Below, in pieces: positions 1 through 11,574 of a DNA stretch of 64,000 bases. Below the pieces are notes generated by a model. It made no database searches. It saw only the letters and a list, made by a program, of their open reading frames with translations, and was not told the origin of the DNA. The position numbers and the translations under genes were made by a program. This stretch comes from Heterotrichella gracilis (taxonomy: Eukaryota > Sar > Xanthophyceae > Tribonematales > Xanthonemataceae), in the NCBI GenBank assembly GCA_032358255.1, contig JAULBX010028382.1, positions 4,329 through 68,328 of the forward strand. The letters run 5' to 3'. Position 1 is the stretch's first letter. Each line of letters opens with the position of its first letter.

Positions 1-227
1 ACCGTAACCAAGGGTGTTTTCCTTCTCAGCTTGGGCACTCAACAGGCCTACCTCGATGCTCTGTGTGGCATGGTGAACCTTCAGCACCCTGAACCCTAAA
101 CCGTAACCAAGGGTGTTTTCCTTCTCAGCTTGGGCACTCAACAGGCCTACCTCGATGCTCTGTGTGGCATGGTGAAACTTCAGCACCCTGAACCCTAGAC
201 CGTAACCAAGGGTGTTTTCCTTCTCAG
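1..227 (+). repeat. 99-bp tandem copies of the exon-2 edge of F-box gene A
   Basis: Two copies of a 99-bp unit start at 1 and 100, and a third begins at 199 and runs into the real exon at 228. Each unit holds a polypyrimidine tract ending in ttctcag, about 60 bp resembling the start of the exon (caacaggcctacctcgatgc), and a linker with a telomere-like piece (gaaccctaaaccgtaac). The copies are almost identical to each other but clearly different from the true exon, so they amplified after an older duplication. Gene B has one homologous copy at 4621-4710. Confidence 0.9.
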
Positions 228-487
228 GTGGGACACCCAGCAGGCCTATCTCGATGCTCTGTGTGGCATGGTGAACCTGGAGCACCTGGAGCTGGAGCTG
301 CGGGTTGTGTCAGAACCCCAATCTGACATGGAGGATGATGGGAGGACTCTGATGTGGAGGAGGACTATGCCAGGGCCTCCCAGATGGCTCTCCATTGCCT
401 GCAGGTGTGTCCTTGTGGGGCGGGTGGTGCATCTGGTGTCTGCATGTCACTTGCCTGGGGCTTGCATGTGATTGTTTGTGACAATGG

Positions 488-660
488 TACCGAGTGAAGC
501 TGATCAATTATTATCAGCTTCACTCGGTAACATGTGTACCATGTATGTACACATAAGGGGTGTACATGTTCACCCCTTATGTGGTGAACAAGTACATCAT
601 GTACATGTGTACATACATGGTACACATATATACAATGTACGTATATATACATTGTACATA
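488..660. repeat. Cluster of perfect inverted repeats in an intron of gene A
   Basis: Three nested or adjacent palindromes fill this stretch. 488-504 pairs perfectly with 513-529 (17 bp, 8-nt loop). 532-552 pairs perfectly with 607-627 (21 bp), enclosing a second hairpin, 551-562 with 571-582 (12 bp, 8-nt loop). 631-639 pairs with 648-656. The DNA is AT-rich in an otherwise GC-rich gene. No terminal repeats or target duplication mark it as a known MITE. Confidence 0.9.
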
Positions 661-695
661 TTATAAACATGTAATATTATTACCAGCGTTACCAG

Positions 696-876
696 ACCAG
701 AAGGGGCCAGTACGCAAATCAAACTGCGCATTGTCACCGAGTGATGCCGTCAGTTCGCCATGGTTTCAGTTGCATAACACTAGCCCCTTCTTGGTCCTAG
801 TAAAGTCGGCTGCCTTTTATCAATCCTATTGGACCAGAAGGGGCCAGTACGCAAATGTAGCTGCAATTGTCACCGA
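696..876. repeat. Direct repeat pair, 137 bp apart, in the same intron
   Basis: A 24-base sequence beginning accagaaggggccag occurs at 696-719 and 833-856. The downstream motif ttgtcaccga recurs at 731-740 and 867-876. The block is therefore a local tandem duplication, adjacent to the palindrome cluster. Confidence 0.85.
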
Positions 877-2671
877 GCGACGGAGGAGGAAGCACCCCCG
901 AGAATTTTGCGTTACGCGTTGATACCCTTGTAATCCCCCCCCCCCTCCCTCTTGCAGGGTGTGTGCCGGCTGACCAGGCTGCGCATCCTGCGCTTGAAAC
1001 TGGTAGACGTCTCTCAACCACTGGACACAGACCCTAGTGCGCTGTCGTCCCTGGGATCCCTCACCTCCCTGGAGGACCTACACCTGGCCCTCAAGGGCAA
1101 GCAGTCATGGCGGGAGGCGCTGGGTGCGCTGGCCCCCCTGTCCCGCCTCGCCCGCCTGGAGCTGGGGGAAATGGACGACCTGGGTGTGTTGGCCAGCCTG
1201 CCGCCCCTGCCCAGCCTCACTTCCCTGGAGACATCTGCTGTACACCATCCACTCTTCCTGGCTGGGGGGTGGGATGGGGCACTGGCTGCGCAGCCCCGGC
1301 TTAGCAGATTGTCCATCGCCTTTCAGTCTGATCTTCAGTTTGATTTGGATCTGGAATGGTCTGAACCAGTCAGCTTCTTGGCCCTGGCGGCGCTGACCAG
1401 GCTGGTGGTGTGCCGTGCGCCAGTCATCGTCGTTAGCCTACCCATTTGCCTCCGGGAGCTGAGCCTTGACGGGGGTATTAAGCCAATAATGCATGTGAAC
1501 CAGCTGATCCACCTCACCCTCCTGACCTCCCTCACCATTGGCCCCTTGGTGCCGGGGGCGGGCATGGAGCAGGCGCTGGCAGGTAAAACCCCGGGCTGCT
1601 GCTTGTCCATGCATGGCGCGACTTGCGCTTGCATACCTTGGGAACTGCTCTGCATGGGACTTGCCTGTGAATCTTCTCCCCTGTTTTTGGCCGCTTAATT
1701 TATTTTAAAATTTAACTTTGTTGATTTTTTTTTTAAATTTAACTTTATTGACTTTATAATCGACGTGTTAACTTTAATCGTTTTTATTTTATAAACTTTA
1801 CTATCGACATTTTAACAAATTTTAAATTTATTTGTCATCCTACAGGCTTGGCCCATCTGGAGGAGCTCGTCCTGCGCTGCCGCCCGGCTACAGCCGCGGT
1901 GAAATCACCCGCCTTTGACCTGGGCCTCTGTGAAGATGCAGGGGCGGCACGGCAAGTGCGTGGGTACTCATGGGTTTTGTCATGGTGGGGTGCCTCGGCC
2001 ACACTTTGTGTGCTTGCAACTTGTGTGCAATGCAAGTCTTGTTTTGCCTAGCTGGGCTATAAGGAGAAGGCCGCCTTTTTTCACCTTCCTTCATGTCCTT
2101 TGCCTTCAAGTGAATGGGCCTGTGGATGGCCGTTGCGTTGCTGCTCTTAACAGTTTTGTATACAGCAAGAGGCCCTGTAATGTTATCCGTACCTGTTGCG
2201 GGCAGCAATGCCCAGGCCATCCACAGTGAGCGGATTAACAAGGGCACTTGAAAGGGACATCAAGTCCCCAATTGAAAGTTGCTAGGCACCCTTTGTTGAT
2301 ATGGAATCAATGAATAGTGACAAGGGTTAATTTGGTTAAATTGCTTGGTTAATTGGGTTTTTCCCTTCCTTCCTTTCAGGTGGTACGGGCTGGAGGTGCC
2401 GCGGCATATGCCGGGGGATTTCTCGCAGGGTCCTCCCTCACGGGTGCCAGTATGGTGGCGTGGAAGGCACCTGGTGTGGGGCAACGCTGCCGAGTGCAGC
2501 AGGCGCCTGGCTGGCTGTCGTGGGTACCCGCGGGTGAGGGGCGCCTGCATGCTGGTGGGGGGCGAGGAGGGGACTGGGGACAGTGGTTGTCTGGATGTTG
2601 GGGATGAGGCGCTGGCGGAGGCGCTGGCAGTGGACAGCATGTTTGTGGCCAGCTTCACAACAACATGTTGA

Positions 2672-3912
2672 GTTTTGTAGAGACGATGTATTTGCACTCA
2701 GCTTCACAGCCCAGGATGGAGATGCAACACTGCTGCACAACCTGCGTAGAATCTTTTACTACTTTTTCCATTTGCCCTAGGGGCTTCCATGTGGTCTGCG
2801 ATGTCACTGGAACAAACACATGACTAACACCTTTCGCCTCTCAAGCTCACATATGCCAGCCAACCCGGGGCAATCCGTGGACTATGCTTTCTTGTGGCCA
2901 GTTCCATAGGCTACGCCGGGGATTGACCTGCATCACTGCTTGCCATCGCCATGCATGCAACCAAGGTGCATGGTGGGTGGCTAGCTCTTGGCCAGACTGA
3001 CACCTTGCAAAAGCCAAAGCTTGCCATAGTACACAACAGTTCTTCTTCTGCAACTTCACACAGAAGAGGCCTGCCTCCTACGTTGCACCAGGATATTGGG
3101 TTCTTCCCGGCTCTGCTAGGAGCTGACCTACAGCATACCCAATTGCAAGGAGCAGGCATGCAGTTGGGGTTGACTTGTAGGAGGGCAGCTGCTAGGGGGT
3201 TTTTCTGTACAAGGGGTAAGCGGTTGCGACTTGGAGAGGTATCTGGATCGAAAGGGTATGTTTCTGTAACTGATGGGTGGATGAATGTTGGAGAATACTT
3301 TACCCTACCGCCGTCACGGTAGACCGGGTCTTCAAATCGTGTAAGGACATCGAGTGAGTCAACCCCTGTGGGGTGAACACATGCATGCATGCCGTCGGTG
3401 CGTTCAGGGTGATCTCTCTTACACCCAATACATCGGCATAAAACGTTTCGTATATTCCACTGGTTCATATAGGGGGCTATTGCTGCAGGAGCTCATCGAG
3501 GCGTCGCCAATTGGCCTGCATGCATGCGTGTTGCTTCCTATGCTGTACCTTTCTCTCCCCTTGCTGTACCAGTCCACAGTTTAGACCTCCACACACACGT
3601 TGAGGGCAAACGCAAGTGGGGGTCACAGTGATATATACGAGGGCAGTGCCTCAGGACTACCAACCATTGGTAACCACAACTGTGTAATGTCTTGATAACG
3701 TACACCGACACCGCTACTTCCCTTGAGATCACCCCCCCGTCGGGAGTACATCTCGGCTCTTCGGTCGGACCCATCTGGCAACTTTACAACGTGATTCCCT
3801 TTACCAAACCCTTAGCAAAGGCGTTCGTGGCGTTGTGATTGCAAGGCCTGGGCGTGTCCGGTCCACGCCTCTTGCATCGGAAAACCTTTCCCACCAACGA
3901 GGCATCGGCGCA
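2672..3912 (+). other. Spacer between units A and B, homologous to the spacer between B and C
   Basis: No gene is seen. The 3' flank of A (around 2695-2760, cagcccaggatgga...) matches the 3' flank of B (around 7305-7360). The 5' flank of B (about 3345-3640) matches that of C (about 7960-8260), including acatgcatgcatgcc, tgctgcaggagct and gatatatacgag. The whole gene unit, flanks included, was thus duplicated with a period of about 4.6 kb. Confidence 0.8.
3629..3641 (+). promoter_or_regulatory. Conserved TATA-like element upstream of F-box gene B
   Basis: The sequence gatatatacgag lies about 275 bp before the chosen ATG of gene B. The same element (gcgatatatatacgag) lies about 260 bp before the ATG of copy C. 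Conservation in two diverged upstream regions suggests a core promoter. This is inference only. Confidence 0.45.
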
Positions 3913-6900
3913 ATGGAGCCCAGCCATCCACAGGGCACCACCCTGCAGGACTTTCCCACGGAGGTCTTGGAAGCCGTGCTTGGCCGGTTGCCCTTGGAGG
4001 AGAGGGTGGGGTCTCAGCTGGTGTGCAAGGGGTGGAGAGAGGCGCTGCAGAAGCCAGGGCCAGCGTGGGCAGACGTGGACATGAATCAGCTGCACACCAG
4101 CCTGCTGTACAGACACTTCCTGCGCCCGAACAAGGGCCCGAACGAGTTACAGGCGCCGAACTTGTGGGGCAAGTGGAACAGCGCAGTAGGGCAGCTGTTC
4201 AGTTTCCTGGTGGATGATACCTTGGGGGTGGAGGCCAGCACAGGGGAGGGCAAGCCACGCCTGGCAGCCACCACCAGCCTGCGCATGGGCCTCATGCTGG
4301 GGGATTGGGGGACGGATAGCCTGCTGCAGGCCGTGGATCCAGCTGTCCTGCGCAGCTTGAGCGGTGCGCTCCTGCGAATTGGGGTACTGGACAGTGTGGA
4401 GAGGTGGGATAAACAGGTTCTCATCATAACCTTGTCTAGCACCCATTACTATCACCCCCCTCTTTGCACTGACATTCACGCTATTTCATCTGCGTTGGTA
4501 CTCTCTGTTTCTATGTACAATAATAAGGGCTGGCTGCTTGCCCACTGTCCGGCCTTTGCCCACGCCGGAATACTTTTTACTCTTCTTTACTCCCCTGAGG
4601 GCGTTCCCTTCCCACCATTCTCAAGTGGGGGACCCAGCAGGCCACCCGTGATGCGCTGTGTGGCCTGGTGAACCTGGCGCAGCCTGAACCCTAAACCCTA
4701 ACCAAGGGTGATGTTCCTCTCAGGTGGGACAGCCAGCAGGCCTCCCTGGACGCGCTGTGTGGCCTGGTGAATCTGGAGCACTTGGAGGTGCAGCTGCGGT
4801 GGACGCACGATGACCATGGACTCCTGGCACTGGGGAGTGAATCTGATGTGGACGATCAGGAGGGTCCTGCTGAGGAGGACCAGGCTAGGGCCTGTGAGAT
4901 GGCCATCCTTGCCATGCAGGTTAGTCCTTGATGTCGTGGTGCCTTTTGTACCTTGTGTTCAGCCCAGGTTGTCACGGGTGTTGTTAGTTCCTTCCCTCCT
5001 TCGTTCCTTCAACAAAATGAAGCAAAAAATGGACTTTGTGCCCCATGTCACTTGCTATTGCATGGGTAAGGAGGCCAGTTGGGGGATTTAGCTTTGTCAC
5101 TGCTGACGGCTCCCCTTTCATTGCAAGGGGTGTGGATTTTGATGTATTTGGAGCAGGCTGCAAACCTGGAATATCCACCGCTCAATCACATTGAAAAAAA
5201 ATAATGTTATGAACCCAGTATTACATCTGATGTATTACAAACATATTCCCTGCAGGGTGTGTGCCGGTTGCCCATGCTGCGCACCCTGCGGTTATACCTG
5301 GTGGGCGAGTGGCCAGCAGTGGTCAGGGACCCATGTCCGCTGTCATCCCTGGGATCCCTCACCTCCCTGGTGGGCCTGGAGCTGCAAATACGGGGGGACC
5401 AGCAGTGGCGGGAGGCGCTGGGGGCGCTGGCGCCACTGTCACGCCTTGCCCATCTGCAATTTAGGGCTTTTGCCGCCGACCTGGGTGTGTTGGCCAGCCT
5501 GCCGCCCCTGCCCAGCCTCACCTACTTGAAGGCATTTGCTTTGAGGTGTCCATGCGTGGATGATTGGGTGGTGGCCCTGGCTGCGCAGCCGCAGCTCAAC
5601 AGCCTCTGGATCGAGTTCCAGGACATAGGCGGGTGGAATGAGATTGCGCCCGAGCTGTTCAGCTTCTCGGCCCTGGCGGCGCTGACCAGGCTGGTGGTGG
5701 AGGGGCCGCTGATCATCGGCGACCTCCCCACCTCCCTCAGGGGGCTACGATTGGACAAGTGGGAGGGGAGAAGGCACCCAGAGAACGTGCGCCAGCTGGC
5801 TGCTTTGCTGGCCACCCTCACCCACCTGACCGCCCTCGATCTGAGCCCCTTTGTAGTCGGGCAGGACCTTGAGCAGGCGCTGGCAGCCATGACCCAGCTG
5901 GAGGTACTGAAAGTTCAATGCAGCCACAGGGTCATTGATGGGCCACCCACCTTTGACCTGGTGCTCCCCGAGCTGCCATGCCTCCGCACCCTGGATGTAA
6001 AGCACGCCAGCTGTGGCCCTTCTTACTTGGATGCCGAGGATGACAAAGGCGGGGAGGTAAGGCAAGACCCCACCTCGAAAACCTAACACCTTGGATATCT
6101 TACCTGCATGTGTGCAAGAAGCCTACATATGCTCCGCTATGTGCCCTGCCTCCTCACTCTGAACATGGACGTTTCTGGAACCCTGCTGTGCAAAAGTCTA
6201 CGTCCTACCTTCACTCGCCTGTCTGCTCTGCCCTTGCACCCTGAATGTGCAGCTCACCCCTTAGAGCTCTGCTTCCTACCAGGTGGAGGGCGGTGATGAT
6301 AACAATGCCGATGGAGAAGACGGCAAGCATGATCCAGTTGGAATGCGTGCGGCCTCTGATAGCCTACAGTCGCTGAGATGCAGCAGTGAGGGTGACTACG
6401 AATCCAGTGTCTACGACTCGAGCGATGACGATGATGATGACGAGGAGGAGGAGGAGTGGGGGCTGGAGGAAGAGGAGGAGGAGGAGGGGATGGTGCCCCC
6501 AGTGGACGCCCAGCCTCCAGTGGTTAACCGACCTCCAGTGGTGCCTACGCCTCTGTCACAGCTGAGCCTGACCATGCACCTGCCCACAGATGTGGCCAAG
6601 CTGGTGTGCATTGTGCGGTGGAGCCCAGGGCTGGCGGGGGCATCGGTGAAGATGACGGGGCGGCACGGCAGGTGCGTGGGTACACATTTGTAAAATCAGG
6701 GCGGCATTGCAACAGTGGGGGTGCCTCGTCTGCACATTGGCCTGCATATGGATCTTGCAATCTTTGCCCACAGCCTGTGCCGCTATTGGCAAAGCAGCGC
6801 CCCAATATATTTATTTTTTTACAAATAAATTAATCATCTTTGTACCGTAAGTATCGCTGGTAGTATGCCTTTGCCCTTGGAGATGGGCTCTGGAGATTGC

Positions 6901-7226
6901 CTTAGCAATGCTGCCCTTGAATAAAATATATGTATTATTTCCTCCCTTGCAGGTGGTACGGGTTGAAGGTGGCGCCGCATGTGGCCACCGCTCTTCCACG
7001 CATGCCAGGATGGCGGCATGGAAGGCAGCTGGTGTGGGGCAACGCCGCCGTGTGCAGCAGGCTCCTGGCTGGCTGCCGTGGGTACCCGCAGGCGAGGTGC
7101 GCATGCACGCTAGTGGGGGCCGAGGAGGGGGCTGATGGCGGTGGGGGTCTGAAGGTTGGGGATGAGGCGCTGGCGGAGGCGCTGGCAGTGGACAGCATGT
7201 TTGTGGCCAGCTTCGTTACAACATGA
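3913..7226 (+). CDS. F-box/leucine-rich-repeat protein B (intact member of the tandem family)
   Basis: Exons 3913-4403, 4724-4919, 5256-6056, 6283-6671 and 6953-7226 join in phase to 716 codons plus stop. Residues about 10-45 form an F-box (LQDFPTEVLEAVLGRLPLEE, then VCKGW), the Skp1-binding module of SCF ubiquitin ligases. Exon 3 carries degenerate leucine-rich repeats (LTSL, LPSLTYL, LTALDL types), presumably the substrate-binding part. Exon 4 has an Asp/Glu-rich acidic linker (about 6415-6490). The last 130 residues form a Trp/Cys-containing domain (SVKMTGRHGRWYGL..., LVWGNAAVCSRLLAGCRGYP) that I do not recognise and that is conserved in A and C. The ATG at 3913 has a good context (gcgcaatgg); an in-frame ATG at 3835 is possible. 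Likely role: substrate receptor for ubiquitination; the substrate is unknown. Confidence 0.87.
4621..4710 (+). repeat. Echo of exon 2 of gene B with telomere-like linker
   Basis: Just upstream of exon 2 (4724), this stretch repeats its first 60 bases (gacccagcaggccacccgtg, then gctgtgtggcctggtgaacc). It is followed by ctgaaccctaaaccctaacc and a second acceptor tract. It corresponds in position to the 99-bp copies before the same exon of gene A, so the duplication predates the gene duplication. Confidence 0.88.
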
Positions 7227-8507
7227 TGATTCAATACTTCTATACCACTAATGGCCAGCTTCACTACAAGAGATTGAGTCAGTACATACATTACCAATGG
7301 CCACTTCACAGCCCAGGATGGACATGCAATATTGCTGGGCAACCTGTGTAGGATTCAATTATATCTTCTAATTTGTGACTTGTCCCACAGTCTCCATGTG
7401 GTTTGCAATGCCCTTGGACCACTCAACACTTTAGTAGCACCTTGCACCTATCAAGCCTAGATGCGCCGCCAACCGGGGGCAATACAGGGCAATGCTTTCT
7501 TGTGAACAGCTTCATAGGCTGAACAGGGTATTGCCTGCAGCATTGCTTGCCAACGCAGTGCATGCAATCATGGGGCGTGTTGGGTGGCTTGCGCCCTGCA
7601 TAATATCTTGCAGTTGGTGCGGTAGTTTGTACACACCAATATCTGCTTGATTGCAACTTTGCACGGCAGCCCGGCCTGCCTCCCACATTTTATCAGCATA
7701 TTGGCCATCCCCACTCTGCTGGCCGTCGATCTACAGCATACGCATTTACAAAAACAAGCATGCTGTTGGGGTTGACTTGTGTGATTGTGTCGGTATCACA
7801 CTGTGATAGAGCAGCGAAGTTTTGCGCGGGAAGTAAGCTGATCAAGGAATGTGCGTGTTCAGGAGGAGTCACCCATGATGTGCGAGCAACTGGTGGCTGG
7901 GGTGCATGATTTAGAATACTTGTCAAGTACTGGTACCGTACTGGGTCCGTGAAGCGCTGTAAAAAAAGTCAACCCCAATTGCAATGGTGCACATGCATGC
8001 ATGCCTTTTCCCACGACCAGGTTGCACCACGGTGCAATTCTCGACGGTTGAACACTTAATATATCGGCAGTTAAAGGTTTTCATATCTTCCAGTGGTTCA
8101 TAAAGCAGGCTGCTTGCTGCAGGAGCTTATCGGGGCGTCGGCCACTTGACGCATGCATGCATGCTGCCCCACAAAGTTTCTGCCTCCCTTTGCTGACACC
8201 AGGTTGCCAGTCCACGCACACGCAGATTTAAATGGGGTTACTAGGCGATATATATACGAGGTTACCCCACCAATATCCTGTGCAGGTTTCGTACGAGGGT
8301 GATGTACCTCGAGTGGATAGGGGATGTTGGAGTCCTCGGTTGGACCCAACGTGTGTCCCCTGGGCAAACCCTCCGAAAAGGGCTCGACAAAGCCTTTCCC
8401 AAGATAATCGTGTTTGTATCTTGTATTGTATCGCAAGGCTCGGGAGTGCCCCGTCCACTTTCACACGCTACAGTTATTCAGCCACAGTGGCTCCACCCAC
8501 CCCCATC
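7227..8507 (+). other. Spacer between units B and C
   Basis: No gene is visible. It contains a repeat of the A-B spacer in order: a 3' flank with gcccaggatgga, a diverged middle, then the promoter-like segment with acatgcatgcatgcc at 7990-8010 and gatatatatacgag at 8247-8260. Confidence 0.75.
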
Positions 8508-11500
8508 ATGCATGCAATAACCATCAAGGAAGCCTCGGCCATCCCCACCCAGGCCACCACCATGCAGCACCTTCCCACAGAGATCATTCAAGCTCTTCTT
8601 GGCCAGCTGCCTTTGGAGCAACGTATCAGATCACAGCTGGTGTGCAAAGGGTGGAGGCAGGCGTTGAAAGGGCCTGGCCCAGCATGGGCAGACGTGGACC
8701 TGGCCCAGCTGCACTTGACACACGCTCCACATGGTGCCGAAATTTTTACCCTGCTGGACAATACAAGCTTCGACTGTTCAGATCCGCACTTCTGGATGAA
8801 CCGGGACAGTGCCTGGCTCGAAGCAGCAAAACAGGTGGTCCATTTCTTGTCAGCGGATGCATGCACAGGGGAGGTCAAGCCACGCCTGGCAGCCACCACC
8901 AGCCTGTGCTTGGGGCCTCCATGGGCGGATTCCCTGCTGTTGACTGTTGAACCAGCTGCCCTGCGCAGCCTGAGGGGTGTGTGCCTGGATTTCGGGGTTG
9001 AGGCGAGCTGTGGAGGTGACCCAGCGAGCTGGGAACAATTTTAATGCCGTTCTGTCCTAAATGTCTCTATTCCTGATGGATCCAAGCCATGGGTATACAA
9101 TATGATTCATAATCCCTCAGCGGGATTCCAGGACTTTTGCGCAGCGCTGCTTCCCCTTCTTGCCTTCTGTTCCCTTGTTACCTTTCCCCTGACATCTCCA
9201 TTAGGTGTGCTCTATTAGGGTGCACTTATACCCTTCATGCAGTAAGCACGTGCTTGTACTTCTCAGGTGGAACACCCAGCAGGCCAACCGTGACGCAGTC
9301 TGTGGCCTGATGAATTTGGAGCATCTGGATCTGAAAGTGCAAGATGTGACAGATTACGACTCTGATCTGGAGGAAGAGGAAGAAAGCTGTGCAATTTCAG
9401 CTGAGATGGCCATCCATGCCCTACATGTAATTGCTGATGCGCCTGGTCCTGGCAGGTCACGCTGCCATCCCATCACATGCACGCATGCTGTCACAGTGTT
9501 TCACCCTGTGGTGCTGTTGGCATCTTACCTGATTGGCAAGGATCCACAAAGAACGGCTTGAGCTTTGGACTTGCGCCTTGTTGAGTTGCCTTTTCCCCCC
9601 TGCAGTGTGTGTGCAAGCTGCCCATGCTGCGTACCCTGCGCCTGGACCTAGTGAACATCTGCCATGCACTGAACATGGAACCGCATGCCCTGTCACACCT
9701 GGCCAGCCTCACCTCGCTGGTAGACCTGGCGCTGTCTGTCAGCCACCAGCAGTGGCAGGAGGTGCTGAGGGCGCTGGCCCCCCTGTCCCGCCTCGCCCGC
9801 CTGGAGCTGGGGCATCTTGACGACCTGAGTGTGTTGGCCAGCCTGCCGCCCCTGCCCAGCCTCACTTCCCTGGAGGCACCTGCTCAATCTTGTGCGACTG
9901 AGATGGGGTGGGTGGAGGCCCTGGCCGCGCAGCCCCAGCTCAACAGCCTGACCATCATGTGCAACACCGGTCCCAGGGATGGGGATAGCGATGGGGATGG
10001 AATTGCGCCAGTCAGCTTCTCGGCTCTGGCGGCGCTGACCAGGCTGCTAGTGGTGGGGGAGTTGACCATCATCAGCCTTCCCGCCTCCCTCAAGGAGCTG
10101 CATTTGAACAGGGGGTTTGCACTGCCAAAAGAGGTGCACCTGATGGCTGCGGCAATGGCCCCGCTCTCCAGTTTGACCTCCCTTGCGTTGAGCCACGAGG
10201 TCCCAGGATCGGGCATGGAGCAGGCGCTGGCAGGCATGGCTTGATGCTCATTGTATTGAGCATATACTGCATTTTCATTCTATTACATAATGCTGTAATG
10301 TTATTTATAATTTTATTTATGAGAATTTGCCTCGCCTCTGCATGTTGCGCATGTCCTGCTTTCGCATGCCTCCCAGTGACCAAACCCTGCTCCGCAAAAG
10401 AGTCTCCTGCCGTCCTTCCTATGCACTTCAGGCTTCTGACTGATTGACTCATGCTCATCACTCATCTGTCACCCTGCAGGCATGACCCAGCTGGAGACGC
10501 TCTGCCTGCGGTGCCAACCAGCCACCGCCCAGGCTGGATCCCCACCCACCTTTGACCTGGTGCTCCCAGACCTGCCCCGCCTCCACCCACTGGATGTGCA
10601 TGTTGACATCACCAGCCTCAGCCCAGGGCCTGCTCTGTATGGGAAAGGGGAGGAGGGGCTGGTGGATGTGTGCGAAGCCAGGGCGCAGCCGCAGCTGCGT
10701 CTCACAATGCCCCAAAACGTGGCCAGGTTGATGTGCAATGTGCGGTGGCGGCCGGGGCACAAGACTGCAGTGGTGAAGATGCTGGGGAGGCATGGCAGGT
10801 ACGCCTAGTGTGGGTGCCTCACCCTTGGGTGGCAGTAAAATGTAATACTGGTTGATAAGCGTGACGTCCTCTTAGGGTTCTTCATTATTTAATCTATAAT
10901 AAAACTTTATAATTGAAGATGGATATCCATGCGGGTTTTCCATGTGAGCAATCTAAGCAATAAAGGGTATTCGGATTTGTTATCTCCTGCTTCAGTTAAA
11001 GATTTATTGCATTCAATCGAACGCACCGTAAAATTGTACACACTTTTCTACCAAAATCGCTGCGGTCATTGGGACATGAAGAACCTAAAGAAATACATGA
11101 GAAAATACATAATACATCTAATTTGGTACCTTATCACCCCATGTCATTTGCCTGTGGCATAATTTCAAATTATCCCGGGGGTGAGGAGTTCAAGGGATGG
11201 CACTGGTACTAGTAATAAAAATGAAAAGGAATAAGAAAAGTTGTAACGCCTGGGCAGAGAGACAATAACCTTTGCAAATGGATGCCTGCTTCCGTTCCTC
11301 CAGGTGGTATCGGTTGGAGGTGGCGCCGCGCATGCCCAGCGGCCTCCCAAACTGGGTCGACATTGAAAGCCAGCTGGTGTGGGGCAACCCAGACTGGTGT
11401 ACCAGCCGTATGGCCGGACCGGGCTGACGCAAGTACCCAGGTGGAAGGTGCGCATGCACACTGGTGGAGAGAGGGTATGGAGGCGCTGGTGGTCTGGAGA

Positions 11501-11574
11501 AGGAGGAGGACGCGCTGGCAGAGGCGCTGGCGATGAATGGCATGTTTGTGGCCAGCTTCACAGCCAGAGGCTGA
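8508..11574 (+). pseudogene. F-box/LRR family copy C, with a frameshift and an in-frame TGA
   Basis: Exons 8508-9015 (F-box: MQHLPTEIIQALLGQLPLEQ), 9267-9426, 9606-10233 (leucine-rich), 10480-10798 and 11304-11574. The natural exon-1 donor (tgtggag|gtgacc) leaves phase 1, whereas exon 2 requires phase 2 as in B and D: a net one-base loss at the end of exon 1. In the last exon TGA at 11425-11427 stands where A and B have a Cys codon (GGC TGC/TGT CGT). The frame stays open beyond it to the homologous stop at 11572-11574, ending MFVASF. The intron 10234-10479 has a GC donor (CAG|gcatgg) and is absent from B. Two lesions make a pseudogene likely. Selenocysteine at the TGA is possible but less likely. 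Confidence 0.75.

Larger units (their letters stand above)
228..2671 (+). pseudogene. F-box/LRR family copy A, probably decayed; first exon outside the window
   Basis: Homologous exon by exon to intact gene B. Exons: 228-404, 958-1582 (leucine-rich part, 208 intact codons), 1846-1955 and 2380-2671 (C-terminal domain, stop 2669-2671). Two lesions are visible. In exon 2 the frame needed at the 3' end (ARASQMAL..., matching B) is shifted relative to the 5' end (WDTQQAYLDAL...), with the break near 330-345. In the 1846 exon the acidic linker and part of the C-terminal domain of B are deleted, and the junction near 1918-1925 is out of frame. The last exon is clean and ends DSMFVASF like B. The F-box exon would lie upstream of base 1. 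Alternative splicing that restores the frame cannot be excluded. Confidence 0.7.
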
